From: QHXW01 sp963847515
Lineage (GTDB): Bacteria > Acidobacteriota > Terriglobia > Bryobacterales > Bryobacteraceae
Assembly: GCA_963847515.1 (NCBI GenBank)
Contig: CAWKAA010000005.1
Coordinates: 558,001-622,000, forward strand
Direction of reading: 5' to 3'
DNA length: 64,000 bases
Part shown: positions 8,213 to 18,624 of the stretch, piece by piece
How the letters are laid out: every line of letters begins with the position of its first letter
How positions within the stretch are numbered: the first letter of the stretch is position 1
Notes under the pieces: model-generated
The model's input: the letters and a program-made list of their open reading frames with translations, nothing else
What the model was told of the DNA's origin: nothing
The model's database searches: none
Translations under genes and position numbers: made by a program

Positions 8213-9970
8213 ATGATGAGCTTTCGTTGGTTGTCTGTGCTTGTTTTTCTTGTCGCCGCGGCGGCCCAGACGCCGAATCTCGGCGGCGATTATTCGGGGA
8301 TGTTGGGCGCGCTTCATCTCAAGCTGCACCTGAAGTTGAGCGCAAACGGAGCGATGCAGGGAACGCTGGACAGTTTGGATCAGGGTGCCATGGGCCTGCC
8401 GTGCGCTGACTTTCACGTCGAAGAGAAGTCATTGTCCTTCGACGTTCCGAGCGTTGGCGGCAAGTGGCACGGCACAATATCCGAGGGTGGAGCAACGCTG
8501 AACGGAAGCTGGTCGCAGGGCGCAGAGATGCCTCTGGTATTTCGTCGCGAGCCATTCGCGCCAGCGCGGAAGCCATCGCGCGTGGATGGTATCTGGCTGG
8601 GAACGCTCGCGGCGGGCGGATCTACCCTGCGCGTGCAGGTCCAGGTGAAAAGCGACCGCGCAGGCAAGGAGTATTGTTCGCTCGACAGCCTGGATCAAGG
8701 CGCCATGGGACTTCCTTGCGACAACGTGCAGTTCAAAAAGGATCATTTTTCGTTTGAGGTTCCGGCAGTGAAGGGGCACTGGTCGGGAACCCTGGGCGAA
8801 AACGGAAATGAGCTGGATGGGGCTTGGTCGCAAGGGCAGGACATACCGTTGAAATTGACGCGGCAGACGGTCGCGCTTGCACCGAAGGCGCCGGAGCCCC
8901 CGAAGTATGACGCTGCCTTGGCTGCGGTCCCGGTGTCTGAATTGAAGGCGGTGCTCGATCGCGATCTGGCAGCGGCATTAAAAAATGGCGCACTGGCTCC
9001 CGCTACCGGTGGCGGCGTAGTGATTGGTGTTGTACAGCGCGGAACCCGGCGGATTTTTGCCTACGGGCCGGTGGAAGAAGATTCGATCTTCGAGATTGGC
9101 TCCATCACGAAGACCTTCACCGGCCTCATGCTGGCGCAGATGGTGGCGCAGCAGAAGGTAAAGCTGGATGAGCCGGTGCGAGAACTGCTGCCTCCTGGTA
9201 CCGTCGCGAAACCTGCTGGCCCTGAGATCACACTGCTAGATCTGGCGACTCAGCAATCCGGACTACCCCGCATGCCCGACAATTTTCATCCTGCCGACGA
9301 AGCGGACCCCTACGCAGACTACCGGCCGGCGAACCTGTACGAGTTCATCGGCAAGCACGGCGTAAGCAAGCCGGCCAGCACCGGGTTCAACTACAGCAAC
9401 CTGGGGCTGGGCCTGCTAGGGCAGGCGCTGGCGAATCGCGCCGGGATGACCTATCCGGAGTTGCTGCGAGCGGAGATTACCGGACCTCTGGAGATGCACG
9501 ACACCGTGGTGAAGCTTTCGCCTGAGCAGGAAAAGCGATTCGCCCAGGGCCACACTGCAAAACACCAGCCAGCGCACGCCTGGTATCTGGATGCGCTCGC
9601 CGGGGCGGGCGCGATTCGCTCCACAGCCGGCGATATGCTGACCTACCTCGAAGCGCAACTGCATCCGGACATCGTCAAATCTACAGGAACGCTCGCAAGC
9701 GCGTTGCAGATGTCCCACGAACTACGCGCGGATTCGATGCCGGGAATGAAAGTCGGGTTAGCCTGGCTGGTCGAAACCAAGACAGGTATTTTCTGGCACA
9801 ACGGAGCGACGGGCGGATATAGTAGTTATGCTTTCTTCAATCCGAAAGAAGATTTTGCGGCGGTGGTCTTGTTCAATACGACCATCGGCGGAAGCTTGGA
9901 TGCCGACCGGGTAGGAGAACACGTCAAAGAGCGCCTCAGTGGGAAGCCCGCCATTTCGCTTGGCGAATAG
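8213..9970 (+). CDS. Secreted beta-lactamase-family serine hydrolase with duplicated N-terminal domain
   Basis: This 585-residue protein starts with a signal peptide (about residues 1-19) and two related repeats of about 95 residues, each containing SLDQGAMGLPC. A class C beta-lactamase/penicillin-binding fold follows with SITK (nucleophile S297, K300), YSN (394-396) and HNG (529-531), which are the three active-site motifs. Such proteins are usually esterases or D-aminopeptidases rather than antibiotic-destroying enzymes. AGGAGG sits about 7 bases before ATG ATG and fixes the start. It converges with lolA. The substrate is unknown. Confidence 0.88.
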   Translation: MMSFRWLSVLVFLVAAAAQTPNLGGDYSGMLGALHLKLHLKLSANGAMQGTLDSLDQGAMGLPCADFHVEEKSLSFDVPSVGGKWHGTISEGGATLNGSWSQGAEMPLVFRREPFAPARKPSRVDGIWLGTLAAGGSTLRVQVQVKSDRAGKEYCSLDSLDQGAMGLPCDNVQFKKDHFSFEVPAVKGHWSGTLGENGNELDGAWSQGQDIPLKLTRQTVALAPKAPEPPKYDAALAAVPVSELKAVLDRDLAAALKNGALAPATGGGVVIGVVQRGTRRIFAYGPVEEDSIFEIGSITKTFTGLMLAQMVAQQKVKLDEPVRELLPPGTVAKPAGPEITLLDLATQQSGLPRMPDNFHPADEADPYADYRPANLYEFIGKHGVSKPASTGFNYSNLGLGLLGQALANRAGMTYPELLRAEITGPLEMHDTVVKLSPEQEKRFAQGHTAKHQPAHAWYLDALAGAGAIRSTAGDMLTYLEAQLHPDIVKSTGTLASALQMSHELRADSMPGMKVGLAWLVETKTGIFWHNGATGGYSSYAFFNPKEDFAAVVLFNTTIGGSLDADRVGEHVKERLSGKPAISLGE

Positions 9971-9978
9971 TCAATCAC

Positions 9979-10602
9979 TTATCCGCCCTCGATCATCTTC
10001 GTCCCCGGCGGCGCTCGAAATTGAAACAGCGAATTGGCCAAAGGCGGGTTTAGTTTCTCCGACTCAAACTCGAAATCCAGAATCGATTGATCCAGATTAT
10101 GGATCCGCAGTTTGTGAATTTCGAAAGTGGGCGATACCACGAATTCCACCTTCGAATACGGCAGATTGCCCGTCTTCGGTTCTGCGGTAATGAGCGTGTC
10201 TGCGCCTTCCGGCTTGACCTCGATATTCTGAAATTCCTTCTCGAAATTCAGCTTGCCGAGCAGAAAGGCCAACGGCGCGCGCATGTCCTCGGTTTCCTTG
10301 AGTTTCATCTTCTCCGGATCCGAGCCCGGCACGTAAAGATACAGGTTTTTCCCGTCGGAGATGAAAAGCTTTCCCGCCGGCAATGTGTAATCCCATCGCA
10401 TCCGCCCCGGCTTCCGGAGATATAGCGTTCCGCGCTCCGTCCGCGCCGCACGGCTTGGCCCGCTGTAGGTCTCGCTGAACCCGACCTGCAGCGTCTCCGC
10501 CCGGTTGTACCGCCGCTCCACTTCCTTTAGGGCGTGCTCGGTCGGGCTATCCGCCGCCAACACCAGAGCTGCCCCGCTCAACACCAGCGCAAGATATTTC
10601 AT
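9979..10602 (-). CDS. lolA: LolA-like outer-membrane lipoprotein carrier protein
   Basis: This 207-residue protein has a signal peptide (about residues 1-17) and a LolA fold signature: LKEVERRYNRAETLQVGFSE near the N-terminus, then GTLYLRKPGRMRWDY and SDGKNLYLYVP. LolA carries lipoproteins across the periplasm from LolCDE to the outer membrane, so its presence supports a diderm cell. It lies just downstream of the tRNA-Arg gene on the same strand and converges with the serine hydrolase 8 bp away. Confidence 0.88.
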   Translation of the reverse strand: MKYLALVLSGAALVLAADSPTEHALKEVERRYNRAETLQVGFSETYSGPSRAARTERGTLYLRKPGRMRWDYTLPAGKLFISDGKNLYLYVPGSDPEKMKLKETEDMRAPLAFLLGKLNFEKEFQNIEVKPEGADTLITAEPKTGNLPYSKVEFVVSPTFEIHKLRIHNLDQSILDFEFESEKLNPPLANSLFQFRAPPGTKMIEGG

Positions 10603-10611
10603 TCGATGGAT

Positions 10612-10688
10612 TGGTAGGGACGGGCAGATTCGAACTGCCGACCTGTCGCTTAGGAGGCGACCGCTCTATCCATCTGAGCTACGTCCCC
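10612..10688 (-). tRNA. tRNA-Arg (anticodon CCU)
   Basis: The minus strand folds as a full cloverleaf: acceptor GGGGACG with CGTCCCT, D-arm GCTC/GAGC, anticodon stem GTCGC/GCGAC around the loop CTCCTAA (anticodon CCT, reading AGG), T-arm GGCAG-TTCGAAT-CTGCC, and an encoded 3' CCA (10612-10614 on the plus strand as TGG). One G-U pair closes the acceptor. Confidence 0.95.
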
Positions 10689-10728
10689 AATCTCTTCCAT
10701 TCTAGAATTTCGTAGCCCGGTAGGCGAA

Positions 10729-10750
10729 CGGGGACTGGCAGCACTGTCCC
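10729..10750. repeat. Partial copy of the dispersed palindromic repeat
   Basis: GGGGACTGGCAGCACTGTCC resembles the left arm of the repeats at 22071, 29193, 30181 and 33337. Only this arm is present, between the tRNA and the end of purD. Confidence 0.5.
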
Positions 10751-10761
10751 TTCCAGACCAC

Positions 10762-12036
<1,275 letters not shown>

Positions 12037-12055
12037 CGAGATACAATCATAACGG

Positions 12056-13864
12056 ATGCAGGAAAAATACGACGTCGTGGTGGTAGGCGCCGGCCACGCG
12101 GGCTGCGAGGCCGCGCGAGCATGTGCCCGTATGGGCCTAAGAACCGCCATGGTCACGATGAATCTGGATTTGATTGCGCAGATGTCCTGCAATCCGGCGG
12201 TTGGTGGCATTGCCAAAGGACACCTCGTTCGCGAGATCGACGCGCTGGGCGGAGTGATGGGAGAGGTGACCGATGCTGTCGGAATTCAATTCCGCCTCTT
12301 GAATACCAGCCGCGGGCCCGCCGTTTGGTCGCCGCGCGCCCAGTGCGATAAGAAGATGTACCGCGTCAAGATGCGCGAAGTTCTGGAGCGCGAACCCAAC
12401 CTTCGCATCAAGCAGGCCGAGGTCGCCGAACTATTAATCGAAGGGGAGGGCGTTAAGAGTATTTCAGGTGTGAAACTCCGTGATGGCCGGAGCCTCCACG
12501 CTAGAGCTGTGGTCATTACCACCGGAACATTTCTGAATGGCCTGGCGCATGTAGGCGAGATGACTTACACCTGCGGGCGCAACGGAGAGGCGCCCTCGCA
12601 GTTGCTAGGTGACCAATTACGCAATTTAGGCCTTCAATGGAAACGCCTCAAGACCGGCACACCGCCTCGACTAGACGGTCGCACCATTGATTGGTCGCAG
12701 TTTGAACCCCAGCCGGGCGATCCCGTTCCCACACCGTTCTCGTTCTTGACCGAGAAAATCGACAGACCCCAAATCGCCTGCCACATCGGTCACACCACTG
12801 CCGAAACGCGGAGGATCCTGCAAGCCAATATTCATCGCTCCCCGCTTTATAGCGGCCAGATTGAGGGTATCGGCCCGCGATATTGCCCATCCATCGAAGA
12901 CAAGATCGTCAAGTTTCCAGATAAGGCCACTCACCAGATCTTCTTGGAACCAGAGGGTTTAGATACAAATGAAGTCTACGTCAACGGTATGTCCACGAGC
13001 ATGCCAATCGATGTCCAGCAAGCTGTCGTAGCTTCGATCCCCGGCCTCGACCACGCCGAAATGATCCGCCCCGGATACGCCATCGAATACGATGCCATTG
13101 ATCCCAGGGAACTGCTTCATACACTTGAGGTTAAGAGCATTCATGGACTGTTCTTGGCCGGCCAGATTAATGGCACTTCGGGCTACGAGGAGGCCGCATG
13201 TCAAGGCCTAATCGCCGGCATCAACGCTGCCCGTTGGATCACCAGCCAAGATCCGGTAATAATCCCGCGCACAGACGGATACACAGGCATCCTCATTGAC
13301 GACCTCATTACGAAAGGTGCCGACGAGCCGTATCGGATGTTTACCTCTCGCGCAGAGTTCCGTTTGCATTTGCGCATCGATAATGCTGATGAACGCCTGA
13401 CTCCGCTCGGTCGGCGGGTGGGTCTGGTTTCCGATCAGCGGTGGGCGCTCTTCACGGCTAAACAGCAGCAGAAGCTCAGGCTGACAGCTGCGTTGGAAAA
13501 GCATGAGTTCGGCCGGTGGCTCAAACGGCCAGAGGCCAAGATTGCCGATATCGAAACTTGGGCAAAACAATGTTTGGGCGAAAACCCTGTCCGAGGACTC
13601 TTACTTACGATTGAGACAGAGACCAAATATGCTGGATATGTCGCTCAACAGGAACGACAGATCGAACGCCTAAAGAAGGCTGAATCACGGCGCATTCCCG
13701 GAGACTTCGGGTTTCAGACAGTTCCTGGCATATCGAGGGAGATCGGAGAGAAGTTGAAGAAGGTTCAGCCTGAAACCCTCGGCCAAGCCGCCCGGATACC
13801 CGGCGTTACTCCCGCCGCCATCGCCATTCTAGACGTCTATTTGAGCATGGCCCGTGTTTCCTGA
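12056..13864 (+). CDS. mnmG: tRNA uridine 5-carboxymethylaminomethyl modification enzyme MnmG (GidA)
   Basis: With MnmE, MnmG installs the cmnm5 group on the wobble uridine of several tRNAs, using FAD. The 602-residue protein has the dinucleotide-binding motif VVVGAGHAGCEAA at the N-terminus, the signature SCNPAVGGIAKGHLVREIDALGG, and GTSGYEEAACQGLIAGINAA. The length is usual for the family. It opens the mnmG-rsmG-parA-parB cluster often found beside the replication origin. Its stop overlaps the start of rsmG. Confidence 0.97.
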   Translation: MQEKYDVVVVGAGHAGCEAARACARMGLRTAMVTMNLDLIAQMSCNPAVGGIAKGHLVREIDALGGVMGEVTDAVGIQFRLLNTSRGPAVWSPRAQCDKKMYRVKMREVLEREPNLRIKQAEVAELLIEGEGVKSISGVKLRDGRSLHARAVVITTGTFLNGLAHVGEMTYTCGRNGEAPSQLLGDQLRNLGLQWKRLKTGTPPRLDGRTIDWSQFEPQPGDPVPTPFSFLTEKIDRPQIACHIGHTTAETRRILQANIHRSPLYSGQIEGIGPRYCPSIEDKIVKFPDKATHQIFLEPEGLDTNEVYVNGMSTSMPIDVQQAVVASIPGLDHAEMIRPGYAIEYDAIDPRELLHTLEVKSIHGLFLAGQINGTSGYEEAACQGLIAGINAARWITSQDPVIIPRTDGYTGILIDDLITKGADEPYRMFTSRAEFRLHLRIDNADERLTPLGRRVGLVSDQRWALFTAKQQQKLRLTAALEKHEFGRWLKRPEAKIADIETWAKQCLGENPVRGLLLTIETETKYAGYVAQQERQIERLKKAESRRIPGDFGFQTVPGISREIGEKLKKVQPETLGQAARIPGVTPAAIAILDVYLSMARVS

Positions 13865-14432
13865 ACTCTTGCGGAAGCGAATCAGCCCTGTCATTGATCT
13901 GTCGTCCACGCAAATCAGTCAGCTCGAATACCACTACAACCTACTCATTAAGTGGAACAAAGTCCTGAATCTGACTAGCCTTCGCAATATCGAGGAGATC
14001 GTTGAGCGCCACTATTGCGAGTCTATTTTTCTAGGAGTGCACCTGCCTATCGGTACGTTGAACATAGGAGACATTGGTTCTGGCGCTGGATTCCCGGGAA
14101 TTCCGGTTGCAGTTATCCGTCCCGAATGCCTAGTTTCATTGATCGAATCTCATCAGCGAAAGAGTGTTTTTCTGCGTGAGGCCACACGCGATCTAAATAA
14201 TGTTCAGGTGGTAGCTAAGCGAGTCGAGGATCTGCACAGGATCTTCGATTGGACAGTGTGCCGAGCGGTCCAGTTCTCCAAAATTGAAAAAAAAGCTTCA
14301 GTAATTTCAGCACACATCGCAGTCCTCGGGACAGAAGAAGGGGTCGCGTCCTGTTTCACGTGGAACGATCCCGTTCAATTGCCTTGGGGCCATCAAAGGT
14401 TTTTGTGGTTCGGTACTCGACGTTCCACGTGA
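13854..14432 (+). CDS. rsmG: 16S rRNA m7G527 methyltransferase RsmG (GidB)
   Basis: The 192-residue protein has the SAM-binding motif DIGSGAGFPGIP and the family N-terminal region (YHYNLLIKWNKVLNLTSLR). It methylates G527 of 16S rRNA. GTG is the likely start and overlaps mnmG by 11 bp, implying coupling. The C-terminal 50 residues are unlike the usual family ending, and the DNA there contains both parS sites; its TGA stop lies inside the second one. Coding capacity may have been reshaped by the sites. Confidence 0.88.
   Translation: MFPELLRKRISPVIDLSSTQISQLEYHYNLLIKWNKVLNLTSLRNIEEIVERHYCESIFLGVHLPIGTLNIGDIGSGAGFPGIPVAVIRPECLVSLIESHQRKSVFLREATRDLNNVQVVAKRVEDLHRIFDWTVCRAVQFSKIEKKASVISAHIAVLGTEEGVASCFTWNDPVQLPWGHQRFLWFGTRRST
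14352..14367 (+). promoter_or_regulatory. parS centromere site 1
   Basis: TGTTTCACGTGGAACG matches the classical 16-bp ParB-binding site TGTTTCACGTGAAACA at 14 positions. It lies inside the 3' end of rsmG, 106 bp before parA. Confidence 0.85.
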
Positions 14433-14436
14433 AACA
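14421..14436 (-). promoter_or_regulatory. parS centromere site 2, inverted copy
   Basis: The minus strand reads TGTTTCACGTGGAACG, identical over 16 bp to site 1 but in the opposite orientation, 53 bp away. It covers the rsmG stop codon and sits 21 bp before the parA start, so ParB bound here could also affect parA expression. Confidence 0.85.
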
Positions 14437-14457
14437 CTCCGTGCTAACATAATCAAA

Positions 14458-15252
14458 TTGGGAAAAGTCATCGCTGTAACCAACCAGAAGGGTGGCGTTG
14501 GCAAGACGACAACGGCCATCAACCTCGCTGCTTCGCTTGCTGCAAGTGACATACGAGTTCTCGTTATTGACTCCGATCCGCAGGGAAACGCTACGACAGG
14601 CTTAGGTGTTTCGAAAGAGCCAGGTAGGCCGAGCCTTTATAACGTCTTACTTGGGCAGTTGGAAATTCGAGACGCCCTGGTTAAGCTTGATTTGGAAGGG
14701 CTTGAGCTACTTCCAGCGGATAAAAATTTGGTTGGGGCTAATCTGGAGCTCGTCGAGGTTGAAGGGCGGGAAATGCGGCTGCAGCGAAAACTTGACACAA
14801 TCAAAGACGATTATGGGTTCATTCTGATTGATTGCCCACCTGCGCTTGATCTCCTCACGCTCAATGCTCTTATGGCGGCTGACTCCGTGCTCATTCCGTT
14901 GCAGTGCGAGTTCTTTGCTCTTGAAGGCCTGTCAGAGCTGATCGCCACTATCGACAGAATTCGAGAAGCGTTTCGGCATCCTCTGCGTATTGAGGGCATT
15001 CTCCTGACCATGTTCGATGACCGGACCAACCTCACCCGACAGATTGTGGCCGACCTGAAAGAATTTTTCGGCAAGGACGTACTAAATACAGTGATCCCAA
15101 GAAGCGTGCGCCTGGCCGAGGCACCGAGCCATGGAAAGCCCATTTTGACTTACGATGTGAGATCTAGGGGAGCAGAGAGCTACATTCAGCTAGCAAAGGA
15201 GATTTTGGATCGTGAGCATGCCACAAGAAAATCCACGCAAAGCTCTGGGTAA
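14458..15252 (+). CDS. parA: Chromosome partitioning ATPase ParA (Soj)
   Basis: This 264-residue protein has the deviant Walker A motif QKGGVGKTT near residue 10, a Walker B region (FILIDCPPALDLLT) and the family ending. It drives chromosome origin segregation with ParB. The start is TTG, chosen because it gives the canonical GKVIAVTNQKGG start and because an upstream parS blocks extension. parB starts 41 bp before the stop. Confidence 0.96.
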   Translation: MGKVIAVTNQKGGVGKTTTAINLAASLAASDIRVLVIDSDPQGNATTGLGVSKEPGRPSLYNVLLGQLEIRDALVKLDLEGLELLPADKNLVGANLELVEVEGREMRLQRKLDTIKDDYGFILIDCPPALDLLTLNALMAADSVLIPLQCEFFALEGLSELIATIDRIREAFRHPLRIEGILLTMFDDRTNLTRQIVADLKEFFGKDVLNTVIPRSVRLAEAPSHGKPILTYDVRSRGAESYIQLAKEILDREHATRKSTQSSG

Positions 15253-16102
15253 AGGCCTTGGAGCACTGTTCCCAACGCGTGCCGCTCCGGGGGTAGCGCC
15301 AGCGGCCGCCCCAGAGTCTACCGGTCGAATTTCGATAGAGCTGATTGACCCGAACCCAGTGCAGCCGCGGAGGGTGTTTCGGGCGGACAGCCTGCACCAG
15401 CTAGCGGACTCGATTCTTCAACATGGAATCATTCAACCGCTCGTCGTGCGGCCGAGCGGCATTCGTTACCAGCTTGTAGCCGGCGAAAGGCGCTGGCGGG
15501 CTGCCAAAATCGCTGGGTTAAAAGAAGTGCCGGCGATGGTTCAGGAAATCTCGGACGACAGGCTCCTCGAGATTACGCTCATTGAGAACGTTCAGCGCGA
15601 GGATTTGAACCCTATCGAACTGGCAATGGCTTTCGACCGGATGGCGAGAGAGCTCAACCTGAATCACGAGGAAATCGGCAGCCGGACGGGAAAAGATCGC
15701 AGCACCATCGCCAATTCGATTCGACTTCTGCAATTGCCAGCCGATATACAGCAGCTTGTCGCGGAGCGAAGGCTTTCGGCAGGACACGCACGCAGTTTAC
15801 TTGCACTACAGGATGAAGAAACGCAGCGCAAGCTTGCGGAGAAAATCGTAGCGCAAGGTTTGTCGGTGCGGCAGGTTGAAAGGATGACCAAGCGCATGAC
15901 GGAACCGCGCGACCCGTCATCCGATACGGAAGCACCCGTCGATCCGAATGTGAAGGCTGCGATTGTGGAGATGGAACGCGTGCTGGGCACTAAGGTCAGG
16001 ATTGTGGAAAAGGGTGAACGGCGCGGTCGGATCGAAATCGAATATTATTCGGGCGACGATCTGGACCGTATCTACGCGGCGATTGTGGGCGAAACCGAAT
16101 AG
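15212..16102 (+). CDS. parB: Chromosome partitioning protein ParB (Spo0J)
   Basis: This 296-residue protein has the N-terminal arginine-patch box GERRWRA, the ENVQREDLNPIE motif, and the helix-turn-helix that reads parS (HEEIGSRTGKDRSTIANSIRLL). It forms CTP-dependent clamps spreading from parS; the two sites are just upstream. GTG at 15212 or ATG at 15218 can start it; both overlap parA. It converges with the MerR gene 4 bp away. Confidence 0.96.
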   Translation: MSMPQENPRKALGKGLGALFPTRAAPGVAPAAAPESTGRISIELIDPNPVQPRRVFRADSLHQLADSILQHGIIQPLVVRPSGIRYQLVAGERRWRAAKIAGLKEVPAMVQEISDDRLLEITLIENVQREDLNPIELAMAFDRMARELNLNHEEIGSRTGKDRSTIANSIRLLQLPADIQQLVAERRLSAGHARSLLALQDEETQRKLAEKIVAQGLSVRQVERMTKRMTEPRDPSSDTEAPVDPNVKAAIVEMERVLGTKVRIVEKGERRGRIEIEYYSGDDLDRIYAAIVGETE

Positions 16103-16106
16103 CGCT

Positions 16107-16496
16107 CTACTTCAACATCTTCAGTATTTCGGCCAACTCGCGCCGGATTTCGGGTAACGGATCCTGAAACAAAACCTGCTGTTCTTGTTTTGACTCCTTC
16201 GAGCTGGCGGCCTTGGCTTCCGCCTGCAAAAACTGCCTGGCACCATCAATGGTGAAGCGTTTTTCGTATAGCAGGTGCTTGATTTTCAAGAGCATCTCGA
16301 CGTCTTTGCGCCGATAGAGACGGTGACCGGTTCCGGACTTTTTCGGGCTCAAGCTTGGAAATTCCGTCTCCCAATAACGCAAGACGTAAGCCTCGAGCCC
16401 AAGCATCGTGCTGACTTCGCCGATGCGAAAGAAGAGCTTATCCGGAATTTCGGGTGCGCTGGCGGTAGCTGTACCTTCCGACATGCCTCCCGTCAT
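16107..16496 (-). CDS. MerR-family transcriptional regulator
   Basis: This 129-residue protein has a MerR winged helix (FFRIGEVSTMLGLEAYVLRYWETEF, then GHRLYRRKDVEMLLKIK) and a short C-terminal coiled-coil tail without metal-binding cysteines. The target and ligand are unknown. The form with LRYWETEF and GTGHRLYRR is common in Acidobacteria and Deltaproteobacteria next to housekeeping genes. An ATG 4 codons in is an alternative start. Confidence 0.88.
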   Translation of the reverse strand: MTGGMSEGTATASAPEIPDKLFFRIGEVSTMLGLEAYVLRYWETEFPSLSPKKSGTGHRLYRRKDVEMLLKIKHLLYEKRFTIDGARQFLQAEAKAASSKESKQEQQVLFQDPLPEIRRELAEILKMLK

Positions 16497-16537
16497 GCTA
16501 CGAGATGGGAGACGAGGGCGTCAACCGTGATTCGGAT

Positions 16538-18223
16538 CTACTCAGTGTGAATGGTGACGAGATGCTGGCCGCGCGGGAGCAGAAGGCTGTAGCGGTTACC
16601 GGACGTTAAGAAAGCTAAGGGCGTATCGCCACCATCGATTTCCAGCCGGACCGGCTTGCGATCGACCAAAGCTACGGCGCGAGAGGCACATTCGTACGAC
16701 AGATCAATTCCAGATTTTTCGGCGCGCTCCGCGGAGCGAAGTTCACCATTGAAGTCGACTATGTGCGGGCCCGGAGTGGTTGGCGCCGACTCCAGGGTAT
16801 GTGCTCCCGGGGGCAGCCAGACGGTAGCACCATCTCCGACAGGCCACGATTTTCCATCCACCAGCGCATTCCCCGTCCAGACTACGCCGATTCCTTCAGG
16901 GGAGTCCACGATGAGTTTGTCCGCATTCCGGCTAAGCTGCGCGATAGCTCCAGCTGCAGGAAGCAGACGCAGGTCGGGAGGCAGAATGGAGTTTTCGAAG
17001 TACAATGCAACGCGTGGAAACGCGGTGGACGCAAGATGCACCAATTCGAACAGTTCGGTACCGGTCTGTTGTTTAGTGGGGTAGACATCCTGATAGCGGT
17101 CGACGATGTTGATGTCGATTGCGAGCTTGCCTGGGCGATGTGTGAGCGGCTGATAGCGCTTTGCGATTTCGGGATAGCGCTGTGGGCCCAGGTTCCAGAC
17201 GGTGGCAGGATCTTCGATGAGAAACGTGAAGTCGTGGGATTCCAGCAGCGGAAGCACGCGCCCGGCATCCGCGCCGATGGCGTCTTTCATGCCGGTGTCG
17301 AAGCGATCGTCGACGTGAGTGAGGACGAGGTCTAGATCGGGCCGTTTGGCGCGCACTTTTTCAATCTCGGTGAGCCACTCCTCCTGCATGCGGCGGGCTA
17401 AGCCGGCGCGGAAATCCAGGAACAGCCGTAGCGAGGCCGCATCCTTACGAGATTGGAAGAGTTCGATGGGATCGAAGCCATTGACCGCGCGAAATTCTCG
17501 ACGGACATCGTCATTCATGGGCGTGAAGCGCGCGGGATTGCCGGCGCCTTCGAGCGATTCGAAATACAATTCCGCAAGATTGACGCCATCCCAATCGAAG
17601 CGGTTAATCAGATCTTTTATTCCCGATGATACCGCGCGGAAGCAATCGCGGTTCGTCAGGTTCATGAGCTTGCGCCAATCGAGCTGCGCGTCTTGCAAGA
17701 GTGCCGTCTTTTCCCGCCATTCCGGATGCGCCTTCCAGAACTGCCCGCTGACGTGGGGCAATTCGATCCAGGCGTACACGAGAATTCCGTGCCGGTGGCA
17801 AGACTCGATCAGCGATTTCAAATAACGGTCGCGCTCGGGATCAGGATCGTAATAATGCCAGGCGGCCACCTGGAGCGCGGAAATCCCCGATGCACGCCAG
17901 CGCGCCGCGACGTAGTCGAGATCCACGCGCATGCGGTACGCGTAGTCAAAGAATGCCCAGAGGCGCGCCGAACGAAGCGCGGGAGTTACGCCGAGATCGT
18001 TGAGTGATTGCAGGATGTACGGGAACCGTTCGTAACCCCGCTCACCGGGATTGGCAGCCACCCACAATAAGGCGCCGCGCCCGCTGGTATAGCCGGCCAT
18101 GAGTGGCGCGCCCGTCCAGCGCTCCTTGGCGAAAATGCGCGCAGTCTTAGGAACTTCGAAGCGCGGCAATTCGACCGCTTTCTGCCAGATGATGGGCAGC
18201 TTGGGGCGGTGCACATCTTCCAC
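16538..18223 (-). CDS. Glycoside-hydrolase-like protein, main part of a frameshifted gene
   Basis: This 561-residue frame carries a TIM-barrel-like region resembling glycosyl-hydrolase-like 10 proteins: CHRHGILVYAWIELPHVS, then FDWDGVNLAELYFES. Its N-terminus is missing: coding potential continues upstream in a different frame (FSDFAPGKEHVVVGN precedes the GTG at 18223), and the signal peptide lies in a third frame (18235-18624). Two single-base losses, near 18320 and 18295, would reconnect them. It follows the TPR-barrel gene. By analogy with PelA/PelB it could trim or release an exported polysaccharide; that is inference. Confidence 0.65.
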   Translation of the reverse strand: MEDVHRPKLPIIWQKAVELPRFEVPKTARIFAKERWTGAPLMAGYTSGRGALLWVAANPGERGYERFPYILQSLNDLGVTPALRSARLWAFFDYAYRMRVDLDYVAARWRASGISALQVAAWHYYDPDPERDRYLKSLIESCHRHGILVYAWIELPHVSGQFWKAHPEWREKTALLQDAQLDWRKLMNLTNRDCFRAVSSGIKDLINRFDWDGVNLAELYFESLEGAGNPARFTPMNDDVRREFRAVNGFDPIELFQSRKDAASLRLFLDFRAGLARRMQEEWLTEIEKVRAKRPDLDLVLTHVDDRFDTGMKDAIGADAGRVLPLLESHDFTFLIEDPATVWNLGPQRYPEIAKRYQPLTHRPGKLAIDINIVDRYQDVYPTKQQTGTELFELVHLASTAFPRVALYFENSILPPDLRLLPAAGAIAQLSRNADKLIVDSPEGIGVVWTGNALVDGKSWPVGDGATVWLPPGAHTLESAPTTPGPHIVDFNGELRSAERAEKSGIDLSYECASRAVALVDRKPVRLEIDGGDTPLAFLTSGNRYSLLLPRGQHLVTIHTE

Positions 18224-18234
18224 GTTGCCGACGA

Positions 18235-18624
18235 CTACGTGTTCTTTGCCCGGCGCGAAATCCGAAAAGATCCGCGGCAGTGGACGCGCCCTCGACGATG
18301 ACGAATAGCGCCCTGCTCGACCCGGTCGGTTAATTGCGACACCACCGGAGCGCCGGGGCGAAGCACAAGGATGTCGGCGGCGGTTGCGGCCTGCGGCTGG
18401 AAACCGACAGAGGATAGAATCTGCGCCCAGGGTCCGGGATCATCGCCGAGGACGGCGAAGCCAATTGCGGGAGAGGCGGAGGTGGATGGAGTGACTGTCC
18501 CGGCGGCCAGCAGAGCGGGGAAAAGCAAGAGGAGGAGGAGAAGGGCGAGGCACGACGGAATGCCGACGAGGGCGTCGGCAGCGGGCGAGGGCGCCCGCCA
18601 CACTGTTTTAATGTGTGAAGGCAT
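18235..18624 (-). pseudogene. N-terminal fragment of the frameshifted glycosidase gene
   Basis: ATG at 18624 overlaps the TPR gene stop by 17 bp. It opens a secreted-protein start with a strong hydrophobic segment (about residues 15-40, LALLLLLLLFPALLAAG) and a domain ending QLTDRVEQGA. In the next frame FVIVEGAS follows, and then LPRIFSDFAPG in the third frame leads into the CDS at 16538-18223. The protein phase is conserved across all three frames, so this is one broken gene or two assembly errors. Confidence 0.65.

Noticed and set aside
12037..12216. N-terminal extension of purD by 60 residues
   Set aside because: It would overlap the mnmG start and the protein family begins exactly at MRILVIG (12036).
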